A stretch of DNA of 58,620 nucleotides, from contig NZ_LXYR01000032.1 in assembly GCF_001650195.1 (NCBI RefSeq), forward strand, positions 1 through 58,620. Direction: 5' to 3'. Of this stretch, positions 8,103-16,379 are shown piece after piece. The position numbers and the translations under genes were made by a program. Position 1 is the stretch's first letter, and every line of letters begins with the position of its first letter. The DNA is from Phormidesmis priestleyi BC1401 (GTDB lineage Bacteria > Cyanobacteriota > Cyanobacteriia > Leptolyngbyales > Leptolyngbyaceae). The notes under the pieces are model-generated. The model was not told where the DNA came from. It was given only the letters and a program-made list of their open reading frames with translations, and did not search any database.

Positions 8103-8648
8103 TTAGGGCTTGAGGAGTTGAGCACCGCTGGGTTGAATCGGGCGATCGGGGATGGTTGGAGGGAGTTGAGGGCGGGAAACGGGGGCTGTGGGCTGATCAG
8201 AAGTAGGGCTGAAAAGGTTTACGAGGGTTTGAACGAGAGTGTTGCGCTGTTTGAGGGTGAGGCGGTTAACGACGGCACGATCGCGGTCTAAGGGATTTTT
8301 TCTCAGGTTGTTTGAGCCAGGATAGTCGGAGTCGATGATGGGTTCGTTGATGCCCAGATAGTCGCCTAGTGTCATTTTCCAGTCAAGGCGGTAGTTGATG
8401 GGGCGACCTTTGACATATTGGTGATAGCGAATCATGCGGCTGACAAGGGTGTTGTTAGGGTCAACTTTTTTAGTTTCACGGTTGACGTATTGATTTTCTA
8501 GGGGCAGGTCGGGGATCTTCTCATAGACTTGCTTCCAGGCATCTTGGGGTCTAATAGCTTGGGCAATGGCTGGGGTGAACTGGAAGAAGGCAGTGCTAAG
8601 GATGAGGGCAGCGATCGTGAGGGTGGTTTGCTGAATGGGGCGCTTCAT
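8103..8648 (-). CDS. secreted protein of unknown function
   Basis: The ATG at 8648 (MKRPIQQTT) starts a clear Sec signal peptide ending near FTPAIAQA; an in-frame ATG at 8681 would put extra residues before it and is less likely. The mature part is about 155 aa and contains NRETKKVDPNNTLVSRMIRYHQYVK and a LGDYLGINEPIIDSDYPG segment. The C-terminus is Pro-rich and low-complexity. The pattern resembles conserved cyanobacterial secreted proteins without assigned function. Confidence 0.65.
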   Translation of the reverse strand: MKRPIQQTTLTIAALILSTAFFQFTPAIAQAIRPQDAWKQVYEKIPDLPLENQYVNRETKKVDPNNTLVSRMIRYHQYVKGRPINYRLDWKMTLGDYLGINEPIIDSDYPGSNNLRKNPLDRDRAVVNRLTLKQRNTLVQTLVNLFSPTSDQPTAPVSRPQLPPTIPDRPIQPSGAQLLKP

Positions 8649-8835
8649 AAGATTGCTCAACTCTCTAACTTCATCCTTCATCCTTAGTACTTTATCTTAT
8701 AGACCTATTTGAGGATTATTTTGTGGCTTATTCGTCTTATATGAGACCACCGATGAGACTTAGAGTGAGTCTTATACGAGACAGATGCGACGAGTAATGG
8801 TCTTCTGCAGTGTGCGTATCGTCGGAACCAATATC

Positions 8836-8981
8836 AGGTGATGTGCAACTAATTTACCCTCATCCCAACCCTTCTCCCTAGGGAGAAGGGCTTTCAGATT
8901 CTTTCTAGTTCCCTCTCCTTGGGGAGAGGGCTAGGGTGAGGGCTGTATTCTCAAGCATTTGAGAGAAGTTGCACATCGCCT
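8836..8981. mobile_element. MITE-like palindromic element, about 146 bp
   Basis: Terminal inverted repeats AGGTGATGTGCAACT (left) and AGTTGCACATCGCCT (right) match at 14 of 15 positions. The hexamer AATATC flanks both sides (8830-8835 and 8982-8987) as a possible target duplication. Inside are two nested palindromes, CCCTTCTCCCTAGGGAGAAGGG and CCCTCTCCTTGGGGAGAGGG, within a larger CCCTCA...TGAGGG pairing. It carries no coding capacity. It adjoins the reading frame of a RelN-like antitoxin remnant. Confidence 0.65.
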
Positions 8982-9122
8982 AATATCGTCTTCTAACAGC
9001 ACAATGACTCGAACTCTATCGTGTTTATATTCAAGCAGAGGACGATCGAGCGTGAGTTGTCTGTTGCGGTCGATCGTGCCCGTGACTCCAAGAAATTAGC
9101 GAGATTGATCCAGGGGTTCCAT
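8982..9122 (-). pseudogene. RelN-family antitoxin remnant
   Basis: One frame encodes LGVTGTIDRNRQLTLDRPLL, then RVRVIVLLEDD, the diagnostic N-terminal half of small RelN-type antitoxins of cyanobacteria. An in-frame ATG at 9122 is followed by a TAA at codon 9, and the C-terminal half is replaced at about 8987 by the MITE-like element. No RelE-type toxin gene is adjacent. The gene cannot give a normal product. Confidence 0.55.
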
Positions 9123-9159
9123 TCGCGTCTGTTTCCGATGCTTCGGGTTCTGATTAAAA

Positions 9160-9519
9160 TTATTTCACGTCTTCGGAAACTCCTTCGAGAAAGGCGATGA
9201 AGCCTTTGCCCCAAGGGTTTTGTTCTGCAAAGTGTTCTCCAACTTTGAGGGCTGCTTTTTTGCCGCCGTTGTAAAGTCGTTTGAGGCTCATGAGATCTTG
9301 CCATTGCGGAAGTTGCTTGGCTTTGATCTCGGTGAATTCTGCATCAATGATTCTGAGTGCTTGTTGCTCGTTTTCTACGAACGTGTATTTTTGCTCTAAG
9401 GTGCGAATGACTTGCACGATCGCGTTGAGGGCTGTGTCGCTTTCTGACTGAGTAGGATTCACAATCATGTCCCCTTCGACGTTTCCGGCTGCACCGTGGA
9501 CTGAGCCGTGAAAGTTCAT
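9160..9519 (-). CDS. small protein with N-terminal GNVEGD tag
   Basis: This 119-aa protein begins MNFHGSVHGAAGNVEGDMIV, then has a helical middle (NAIVQVIRTLEQKYTFVENE, ALRIIDAEFTEIKAK) and a C-terminal segment with KAALKVGEHFAEQNPWGKGF. Cyanobacterial accessory proteins of this type often occur near STAND/NACHT genes; the exact family is not one I can name. The opening closely resembles the end of the NACHT protein at 10364-12757 (FNFYAPAYGVTGNIEGDLNV). An adaptor or effector role with that ATPase is a hypothesis. The other frame overlapping its 3' half is a shadow. Confidence 0.6.
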   Translation of the reverse strand: MNFHGSVHGAAGNVEGDMIVNPTQSESDTALNAIVQVIRTLEQKYTFVENEQQALRIIDAEFTEIKAKQLPQWQDLMSLKRLYNGGKKAALKVGEHFAEQNPWGKGFIAFLEGVSEDVK

Positions 9520-9552
9520 CTAAATTTTGGATTGGTTAGACATGAGTGTGAC

Positions 9553-9789
9553 TTATGAGTTAGGGGTTGACTGAACGGATATAACTTTTTGCAGATGATT
9601 AGCAGCGATCGTCAAAAGTGCTTGGGTAGTGCCATCGGGATTGACGAATTCAACTTCAAAGGTTTGACCGTTGGGATAGGCGTGAACGATCGCGCCTCGA
9701 TCGCCTTGCTTTAACCCGTGTTCTGGCAGGTTATGACTTAGGGCAACAACATCTAATTCCTGAATGGGTGTATCGAGTTGATAGGTCAT
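9553..9789 (-). CDS. DUF4926 domain protein
   Basis: This 78-aa protein fits DUF4926: LDVVALSHNLPEHGLKQGDRGAIVHAYPNG followed by FEVEFVNPDGTTQALLTI. These small beta-rich proteins are commonly found in toxin-antitoxin-like pairs in cyanobacteria. Here it sits between HicA and the GNVEGD-tagged protein, all on one strand. No obvious cognate partner is adjacent. Confidence 0.75.
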   Translation of the reverse strand: MTYQLDTPIQELDVVALSHNLPEHGLKQGDRGAIVHAYPNGQTFEVEFVNPDGTTQALLTIAANHLQKVISVQSTPNS

Positions 9790-9798
9790 GGCGATCGC

Positions 9799-10041
9799 TC
9801 ACACTTGATTGTAAGCGTTTAGAAACTCTTCCCTTGAAACAGTGATCTGTGTGCAGATTGCTCTCAATGTTCCACTCTTAATTCGGGTTTGGTTGGGCAT
9901 GACGAGTGGTGTTTCTGTACCATCTTCATTTTCTCGTGTCATGACAATGTGTTCTCGTTCACGGACGATCTGGAAGCCCATTGACTCAAAGGTTTTGATG
10001 ACTCGATTCTTAGGAGCATCAACTGGAAACTTGCTCATCAA
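9799..10041 (-). CDS. hicA: HicA-family mRNA interferase toxin
   Basis: This 80-aa double-stranded-RNA-binding-fold toxin has the HicA pattern: KNRVIKTFESMGFQIVRERE followed by the catalytic His in EHIVMTR, and a late IKSGTLRAICTQITVSREEF helix. HicA cleaves mRNA when not held by HicB. Its start overlaps the hicB stop by 4 bp (ATGA type), so the pair is translationally coupled, antitoxin first. Confidence 0.85.
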   Translation of the reverse strand: MMSKFPVDAPKNRVIKTFESMGFQIVREREHIVMTRENEDGTETPLVMPNQTRIKSGTLRAICTQITVSREEFLNAYNQV

Positions 10042-10259
10042 ACCGCGATCGCTGCTTCGTCAATAAACACTTCGACGGGTGATGTGTCTTCTAAGTTTTC
10101 TTTGCCGAAGACTTCGATATAGGTGGCGATCGCTGACTTTACATCGGATAGGGCTGCTTCGTAGGTGTCACCTTGTCCGACGATCGCTCCGACGATGCCG
10201 ATCGGGTAAGCGACGTATCCATCGGGATGTTTCTCGATAATGATTTTGAACTGCTTCAT
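10038..10259 (-). CDS. hicB: HicB-family antitoxin
   Basis: This 73-aa protein is a short HicB made of the RNase H-like partial fold only: FKIIIEKHPDGYVAYPIG, GAIVGQGDTYEAALSDVKSA and a C-terminal FIDEAAIAV. There is no C-terminal DNA-binding domain, as in many cyanobacterial HicB proteins. It precedes hicA with a 4-bp overlap. Confidence 0.85.
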   Translation of the reverse strand: MKQFKIIIEKHPDGYVAYPIGIVGAIVGQGDTYEAALSDVKSAIATYIEVFGKENLEDTSPVEVFIDEAAIAV

Positions 10260-10363
10260 TGATTTTCAGGATTAGCAGAGTGAATTCTGTGTTCAGTGTA
10301 TCGCAGTTAAATCAGGTTGTTCGGTTACAGAATGTTTGTGGGGTTGACGATCGAGCGATCGTG

Positions 10364-12757
10364 TCACGGGTCTACTGGATCAGAGGTTGACGCTGGCGGT
10401 TGAACGTTCAAATCCCCTTCGATGTTGCCTGTGACTCCATAAGCTGGAGCATAGAAATTAAAGATATTTTGAGCGATCGCTTGTTCCGACTGTTGATCGC
10501 TTGTCTTTGCTCCTGTAGGGGCGATCGTTCTCTCTATCGAAGTCACGGGTTCTGCATTGTAGCGTTTGCAGCGATTTTGGATCGCGATTAGAGTGTCGAT
10601 ATTTTCGTAATCGAAACCCTCATAGTTCAGGCATTGCTTAAGTTCAGAGATATCAGCTTCTGAACCAGTTTCGTGTAGCCAATCAATCGCATTCACACTC
10701 GCCTCACAATTTTCATCTTCAAGGATTTTAAATGATGGTGGAATTGCTCTATGTTCGCCAATTTTTTTCAACGAACTAGCTGCTCTGTCACGCACACGCG
10801 AGTCCTCATCTTTGAGCAATTCAGCTAATGGTAGGATTGCTGTATCTGAACCAATTTCTCCTAACGTATGTGCTGCAACTTCACGCATATAGGAGTTCTC
10901 ATCTTCAAGGAGTTCAACTAATAGCAAAACTGCTATGTCTGTACCAATTTTACCAAGCGCAAAAGCCGTTTCCCAACGCACACTAAAATCTTCATCTCTA
11001 AGAAGTTCAACTAATAGTGGAATCACTGCATCTGTACCGATCTCACCAAGTGCAAGAACTACATTCTTGCAAACATCTACCTTTCCGTCTTTGAGAAGTT
11101 TAATTAATGATTGAATAACCGCCTCTGAACCGATCTTTCCCAACGCGAAAGCCGCACTTTCACGAACATCAACATCCTCATCTTTAAAAAGATTGATCAA
11201 TGGTGGAATGGCTGCTTCTGAACCAGCTTCACCTAGCCCATCAGCCGCTTTCCAACGCACAAAGGAGTCTTCATCTTCAAGAAGTTCAATTAACGACTGA
11301 ATGACAGAATCTGAACCAATTTCACCTAGTGCAAAAGCTGCCTTCCCACGTATAAAAGAGTCTTCATCTTTAAGACACTCAATCAATGCTGGAATGGCTG
11401 CCTTGGATCGCCCCACACCCAACAAATGAATCTTGAACATCTGCGGAAGATTCAACGATCGCACCATCTCGATCGTCTGCTCCTGCCATTCTGGTTTCAC
11501 CTTCCCCGCCAACCTTGCGCCCAGTTGCCAATCGACCTCTAACGCCGATCTCACCACTCGCAGCGCCTCTTGTTCATCCTCCACCAGTTCCAGCATCAGC
11601 GCAAAGGGTTCCGTCCATTTCAGATAGTTGAGGTAGTCCCATTTCAGACAATCATTATTCAGTTGTGGTAATTGTCTTAATAACTGTTCCGCTGCGTAAT
11701 ACTCCTGAAACAGTTGATGGTGAAATTCGATTTTGTTTGGCTCCGATGCCACTTGTAACAAATGATATTTGAGCAAGTCTTTAAGCCATCGTTTCGCTTT
11801 CGTAGCAGGGTCAGTTTCTCCCCGTTGCCGTAGCCATTTCTCTAGCCAGTCTTCTGCTGTTCTGCGGTCTATTTGCAACACAAACTCGGTTGGCTGATCT
11901 CCAAAACGCATCATGCAGCCTGCCAAATGCTGCAAAAGCTCATTCTTAAACTCATAAAATCCCTCAGAAACCACGATCGTTCCTTCAGCTTTGTGAATCG
12001 TGTCGTAGTCCTGAATAAACTTCCGCCGAAATAACTCTCCACGATTTTGAGGAACAGGCTGATCAGGGCGATACACTTCACACAGCATCGTCAACATCAA
12101 TGGCGTTTCTGCAAGATCTCGCAAGCGATCGCCCATCGCTTTCAACAGTGCCTTTGCGTGACCTGGCAAACGCATCTCAACAAACCGCCGCATCTGAGGC
12201 TCAGTCAACGACACCATTTCTAGCTTGTGTTCGATCGCAATACTTGTGCCCAATTCCCGTGAGGTAAATACCATCGGCACCTGTTCATAGTCGGCTCGAA
12301 AACTCTCGACTTCACAGATTGCTGTTGGCACTTCGTTCAGCCCATCTAGCAACACCAAAATCCGCCCCTCAAACAGCAAATCTTCAATCAAGTCTTGCTT
12401 CAGCCGGAGTTTGTTCCGTCGAAATGTTGCTTCTAATAAATCCAGCACCGATTTATGATTCGACCCGTCCAATTCCCGCAACTCCACCAACACCGGAATT
12501 AGTAGACCTGGATTGGTCAGTGCCGCCTGTGCCTCTTCCCACAGCAACCGCTTTAGCGCTGTTGATTTGCCTGATCCTGGCTTGCCCACCAGCAACACTT
12601 GCGGCGACTTTTGATGTTGTGCTATGGACTGCCGTAACCCTGCCAATACCTCAAATTGTTTCGGTTCATCCTTGAGATCGTCACTCTTCACACCATTCTG
12701 GACGGGTGGACAAGATTGCACCTTCAACGGCAATTGTGCAGTAGTCGGCGTGTACAA
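10364..12757 (-). CDS. NACHT ATPase with HEAT repeats, 5' end split by a MITE
   Basis: The open frame from TTG 12757 encodes 797 aa. The NACHT domain has Walker A GKPGSGKST (58-66) and Walker B RILVLLDGLNEVP (131-143). Winged-helix-like segments follow, then eight 31-aa HEAT/PBS-lyase repeats at about 455-702 of the type IPxLIELLxDEDSxVRxKAA. The tail ends FNFYAPAYGVTGNIEGD plus a Pro-rich end. STAND/NACHT proteins of this type act as conflict or antiphage sensors. Conserved codons (LYLQTILDRATKDSRELYTP) lie upstream of the TTG, and the true start ATG (12931) is separated from them by a 93-bp palindromic insertion with a stop codon. The intact protein would be 824 aa. Expression now would need the internal TTG, so it may be inactive. 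Confidence 0.8.
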   Translation of the reverse strand: MYTPTTAQLPLKVQSCPPVQNGVKSDDLKDEPKQFEVLAGLRQSIAQHQKSPQVLLVGKPGSGKSTALKRLLWEEAQAALTNPGLLIPVLVELRELDGSNHKSVLDLLEATFRRNKLRLKQDLIEDLLFEGRILVLLDGLNEVPTAICEVESFRADYEQVPMVFTSRELGTSIAIEHKLEMVSLTEPQMRRFVEMRLPGHAKALLKAMGDRLRDLAETPLMLTMLCEVYRPDQPVPQNRGELFRRKFIQDYDTIHKAEGTIVVSEGFYEFKNELLQHLAGCMMRFGDQPTEFVLQIDRRTAEDWLEKWLRQRGETDPATKAKRWLKDLLKYHLLQVASEPNKIEFHHQLFQEYYAAEQLLRQLPQLNNDCLKWDYLNYLKWTEPFALMLELVEDEQEALRVVRSALEVDWQLGARLAGKVKPEWQEQTIEMVRSLNLPQMFKIHLLGVGRSKAAIPALIECLKDEDSFIRGKAAFALGEIGSDSVIQSLIELLEDEDSFVRWKAADGLGEAGSEAAIPPLINLFKDEDVDVRESAAFALGKIGSEAVIQSLIKLLKDGKVDVCKNVVLALGEIGTDAVIPLLVELLRDEDFSVRWETAFALGKIGTDIAVLLLVELLEDENSYMREVAAHTLGEIGSDTAILPLAELLKDEDSRVRDRAASSLKKIGEHRAIPPSFKILEDENCEASVNAIDWLHETGSEADISELKQCLNYEGFDYENIDTLIAIQNRCKRYNAEPVTSIERTIAPTGAKTSDQQSEQAIAQNIFNFYAPAYGVTGNIEGDLNVQPPASTSDPVDP

Positions 12758-12800
12758 CTCCCGGCTATCCTTGGTTGCGCGATCAAGGATAGTTTGTAAA

Positions 12801-12895
12801 TATAGCTACCGCCACATAGGTTAGGACAGGGACATTTTTGGCAGCACGCGAAGCACACTACCAAAAATGTCCTAAGCAAAGTGGCGATGGCTATA
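12801..12895. mobile_element. 93-bp palindromic MITE inserted in the NACHT gene
   Basis: The outer 27 bp of 12801-12827 and 12869-12895 are inverted repeats matching at 22 positions. An inner palindrome built on GACATTTTTGG/CCAAAAATGTC continues the hairpin. TA is duplicated at both ends (12801-12802 and 12894-12895), as in Tc1/IS630-type insertions. Removing 93 bp restores an uninterrupted NACHT reading frame across the junction. Confidence 0.85.
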
Positions 12896-12931
12896 CAACC
12901 GAAAAAAATCAGGCGGCAAATCGAGGCTCAT
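12894..12931 (-). pseudogene. detached 5' end of the NACHT gene
   Basis: ATG 12931 begins MSLDLPPDFFRLY, which then enters the MITE and reaches a TAG within eight codons. Joined to the codons on the other side of the element it gives DFFRLYLQTILDRA, a natural NACHT N-terminus. Just upstream, GAGCGAT-N6-ATCGCTC (about 12953-12972) forms a small hairpin of unknown role. Confidence 0.7.
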
Positions 12932-13040
12932 AGGACAAAAAGCATTTGACTTTGAGCGATCGTCAAATCGCTCTCCCCATCCTAATCAATCCGCTAGAGC
13001 ATTCAGTGATTTTGTCTGCTTTGGTAATAAACACAACCCT

Positions 13041-16000
13041 CTAAGCAGGATTGGCTTGCCCCAACTGCGTCAAGAAGCGCATCGCTTTTGCAATATAGCT
13101 GGCACAGTCATAAGGCGACGATTCGTAAAACGCTCGCCACGCCGATCCTTTGTGTTCATCGTAGCGATCGGACAAGTCTGGAAATTTGTCTAACCAGGCT
13201 AATCGGACTGCGTGACCAATTAACACATCTAACACGATCGACTCTTCAATTTTGAAATCAGGATTGCGTTGCGCGATCGTGGCTAATTCCATCATCGCTT
13301 CTATATTCACCTGACGATATTCTGGCGCTTGAATTTTGTTTAATAAGTGTTCAATTTTGAGTGCAAAGTTTTTCTCTCCAGCAGTCATTTCCATGATCAG
13401 TCGTTCGCTATCAAGGCGGTTGCGGCGTTCTAATTTGTCGCCAATTACCAACCCTTCGCAGTGATTTAGAAGTTGCCATACGCTCGGATAAAAATCTTTC
13501 GGGACACGATTCAACGATCCGTCTAGCTGACGTTTGCGCCACCAATCCTGATTCGCAGGTTCGACTTCGGTTTGCTCATCTAACAAGACGACCCATTCGA
13601 TGCCCCGATCGGGCAATTTTACCCGAAGTGATTCTTGCTTAAACAACGCCTGATTGAGATCAGCATATCCCACTAGAATCTGTCGCAGTCGAGTCTTAAT
13701 CTCAAACGGACTGAGTTGCATCAAGTATTCATAGGCTTCGTCTTGAGTGAGCTTTAATTCTTGCGCGAGTTCGGTAGTGATCAGCAAGATTAGATAGCCG
13801 ACTCGCAGAGTTAGTAATCCTTGAAAGAGGTCTGGCTCGCTTTTGATTAGCAAACTCAGATAGATGATAATTTCTTGAGTGAGAACCCGATCGCGAATAT
13901 CTTCTCGACAAAAATGATGAATCTTTTCAAGCACTTCGATGTAGGGCAACGGCTGCATAATCAGCGAATCTTCACTGTATGCCCGTCCAACCGAAATCTG
14001 TTTTTGTCGCACCAAAATGTCGGTGACGGCATCCGATAACCCGACATCAACTTTGTCTAGTAAGCCTGCTGCCCGTCGCACAATTCCCCAATAGGGACCT
14101 GACGCATCGCCCTTACTGGCTTTGGCGTAGACTTCGTTGACTAAATCTGTGAGGGCGATCGCAGGCTGCGATTTGGTCAAACGAGTATCAAAATCTAATC
14201 CTTCGAGACGAACGAGTGTACTCAATATCTCAATCTGTTCGTAGAGATTATGAGACTCGCGCAAGTTCGATATCAGAGCATTAACATCAGTTTCATACTC
14301 CAGCTTAAATTCTTGCGAAGTGCTCAACGGGTCGTTTGTTTCGGGGTGATAAACTAGATGATAGTTTGGCAGCGTCATGTCAACCACAGACGAGGGCGGA
14401 AACTCAAAATCGTGGAGCGAGTCAATGCGTTCGGTTCCAGCAGTGAGGGCAAGCTGATTGAGGCGACCTAGCTGCACCGGAATATCACCACAGCGACCTT
14501 CTTGTAGGTCTTGCACGAGATTGATCAGCGCCTCTCGTCCTAGTTCCAGCATCTCATTTGTGAGCAGCAGCGTCATAGTGGGTTTGCCCAAATCTTGCCA
14601 GTGGCGATGGGTGTAGGCAAGTTCGCTTTTGATATTGGAGACGAGAAAGTGATAGTCGAGGGTGACATAAAAACGTCCTGGCTCTAGAAAAGATGGCAGA
14701 AACACGATCGTTTCTCCACAGATTTTAAACACTCTCGAAGTCGTCAAACTTCGCATTCGGCGCATCGGGCGACCCGTTAAATTGAGTTTGTCGCTGCGTC
14801 CAACCTGAGCATAGGCGGCGGCTAAGTCTCGCGCATAGCGAACCTGAATCGGCTCGACTTGTTTAAGCGTTTGAGTTGTGATGTTGTTGGCAGCTAGTTT
14901 GGACTGTAACTCTTCGTCTTCTGCCAAGAGCGCAATTTGAACCGTTGCCTTGCGTTTTTGACCAATGCGGAGGTGACAGCCGATCGGGTCAACATCTCCA
15001 ACTGCCAACAGTCCCTCATTCATCATTTGCGCGAGAAGATAGAGACTCTGTGCCCACACGAGCGGAATGTTTTCATTGGGCAACCGAGTTTGACTAGAAG
15101 GATTTGCCTTTTCTTGCTCGATCGCGTCTTCAGGAACGTAGTACAACTCTGGCAGCAAGTCTAAGCCGTCTCGTTTGACAACCAGTTGAGCAAGTTTATC
15201 GAGATAGTTTTGTGCCTGTGGGCGATCGCCGCGAAACAATCCATCTAATGCTAAATAGGTAAAGAACAGCGACCATTCGCACTCGATATGTTCAAATTGC
15301 TTGAGTTCCCACGGCTCATAGTGGAGTCGGCTACCGTCTTCTAAAACGGTTTGGTGTCCGTCTCGCAGAAAGCGTTTGCAGCCATAGCGACCTTGCAGCA
15401 GATTGACAATTTTGGTGCGCGTACGATCGACGAGTTGCACATCTTCAACCGCAAACGCCGGAAAGCTAATCACGCTCAATAGAGCAGCATCGACTTCTTT
15501 AGAGCTAGACTCTCTGGGCAATAAGGATTCGAGCGTGGTGCGACATCGAGCAATCTCATCGGGCAACACATGAATCACCGATGCCTGACTGCCATGCACA
15601 CCAAATAAATTTAGCCCGTTTAGCGCTTCGAGTGCCGCCTTTGCCATCCCAACCGAACTGGCATTTAGTTCAGGGTTGCCGTGATTGATTTTGTTGCCTC
15701 GCTCCCAGATGCCATAATCGGGCGTGCGATAGGTTCTGCCGATGTAGTAGACGAGATTTTGAATAAAACTCACTTCATCAATGGTGAAGACGATCGAGAG
15801 TCCTGATGCGGTCATTTGCGCCAACATCAATAGAAAAATTGAGGTCGCGTCAAGCTGCAAATGTCCCCATTCGTCGTCGCCGACTACGGTGCTTCCAGTG
15901 TCAGTGTCATATTTGGCATGAAGGGCATCGAGAGGGGCTTGATTAGCTTTGAATTTCTCAACTTTTTCGGCTTGTCGCATCATCGAGAACAGCAAGCCGC

Positions 16001-16268
16001 GCATCAATTTAACAACGCTGTGTTCTAGCTCGTAGGTGCGTCCCCGATCGTCATCCAGCTTACGATAGGCGAGTCCCAATCCCCACACGGCGAGAATGCT
16101 GTAGACGTTATCGCGCACCCACGCGTCGGTGTAGTCGCCATGAGCGTTAACCGCCGTGCTGGCGGGCAACAGTCCAGAAATTGCATTCTGACGACTGAGA
16201 ATGACGGCACGCACCTGTTCGTAGTAGTGATCTAACCGGGCTGCTAAATCAACGGGTTTGACTGCCAT
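13041..16268 (-). CDS. GH15/phosphorylase-kinase alpha-like protein
   Basis: About 1075 aa from ATG 16268 (MAVKPVDLAARLDHYYEQ); the frame is open 34 codons further but that segment is Ser/Arg-rich and unlike the family. The N-terminal half resembles the glucoamylase-like (alpha/alpha)6 domain shared by GH15 enzymes and phosphorylase b kinase alpha/beta subunits: AVNAHGDYTDAWVRDNVYSI, DDEWGHLQLDATSIFLLM, YGIWERGNKINHGNPELNAS and HIECEWSLFFTYLALD. The C-terminal half is helical with no clear motif. The glutamates in DEWGH and ECEW are candidates for catalysis. No membrane or signal segment is present. The substrate is unknown; a glycogen-related role is an inference. Confidence 0.8.
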   Translation of the reverse strand: MAVKPVDLAARLDHYYEQVRAVILSRQNAISGLLPASTAVNAHGDYTDAWVRDNVYSILAVWGLGLAYRKLDDDRGRTYELEHSVVKLMRGLLFSMMRQAEKVEKFKANQAPLDALHAKYDTDTGSTVVGDDEWGHLQLDATSIFLLMLAQMTASGLSIVFTIDEVSFIQNLVYYIGRTYRTPDYGIWERGNKINHGNPELNASSVGMAKAALEALNGLNLFGVHGSQASVIHVLPDEIARCRTTLESLLPRESSSKEVDAALLSVISFPAFAVEDVQLVDRTRTKIVNLLQGRYGCKRFLRDGHQTVLEDGSRLHYEPWELKQFEHIECEWSLFFTYLALDGLFRGDRPQAQNYLDKLAQLVVKRDGLDLLPELYYVPEDAIEQEKANPSSQTRLPNENIPLVWAQSLYLLAQMMNEGLLAVGDVDPIGCHLRIGQKRKATVQIALLAEDEELQSKLAANNITTQTLKQVEPIQVRYARDLAAAYAQVGRSDKLNLTGRPMRRMRSLTTSRVFKICGETIVFLPSFLEPGRFYVTLDYHFLVSNIKSELAYTHRHWQDLGKPTMTLLLTNEMLELGREALINLVQDLQEGRCGDIPVQLGRLNQLALTAGTERIDSLHDFEFPPSSVVDMTLPNYHLVYHPETNDPLSTSQEFKLEYETDVNALISNLRESHNLYEQIEILSTLVRLEGLDFDTRLTKSQPAIALTDLVNEVYAKASKGDASGPYWGIVRRAAGLLDKVDVGLSDAVTDILVRQKQISVGRAYSEDSLIMQPLPYIEVLEKIHHFCREDIRDRVLTQEIIIYLSLLIKSEPDLFQGLLTLRVGYLILLITTELAQELKLTQDEAYEYLMQLSPFEIKTRLRQILVGYADLNQALFKQESLRVKLPDRGIEWVVLLDEQTEVEPANQDWWRKRQLDGSLNRVPKDFYPSVWQLLNHCEGLVIGDKLERRNRLDSERLIMEMTAGEKNFALKIEHLLNKIQAPEYRQVNIEAMMELATIAQRNPDFKIEESIVLDVLIGHAVRLAWLDKFPDLSDRYDEHKGSAWRAFYESSPYDCASYIAKAMRFLTQLGQANPA

Positions 16269-16379
16269 ACCGCCCTCGCGTGAAAGAATTGAGCAAGTCT
16301 TAATTTTAAGCCTTTGTGGGGATGATGGATGGCTCGATCGAGAACCTGAGTTCTTACAACACTTAAGCAAGGCAAGATT

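Noticed and set aside
8993-9304. 103-codon minus-strand frame overlapping the tagged small protein
   Set aside because: Arg/Ser-rich shadow in another frame of the 119-aa gene; the true signal in its second half is the RelN-like frame.
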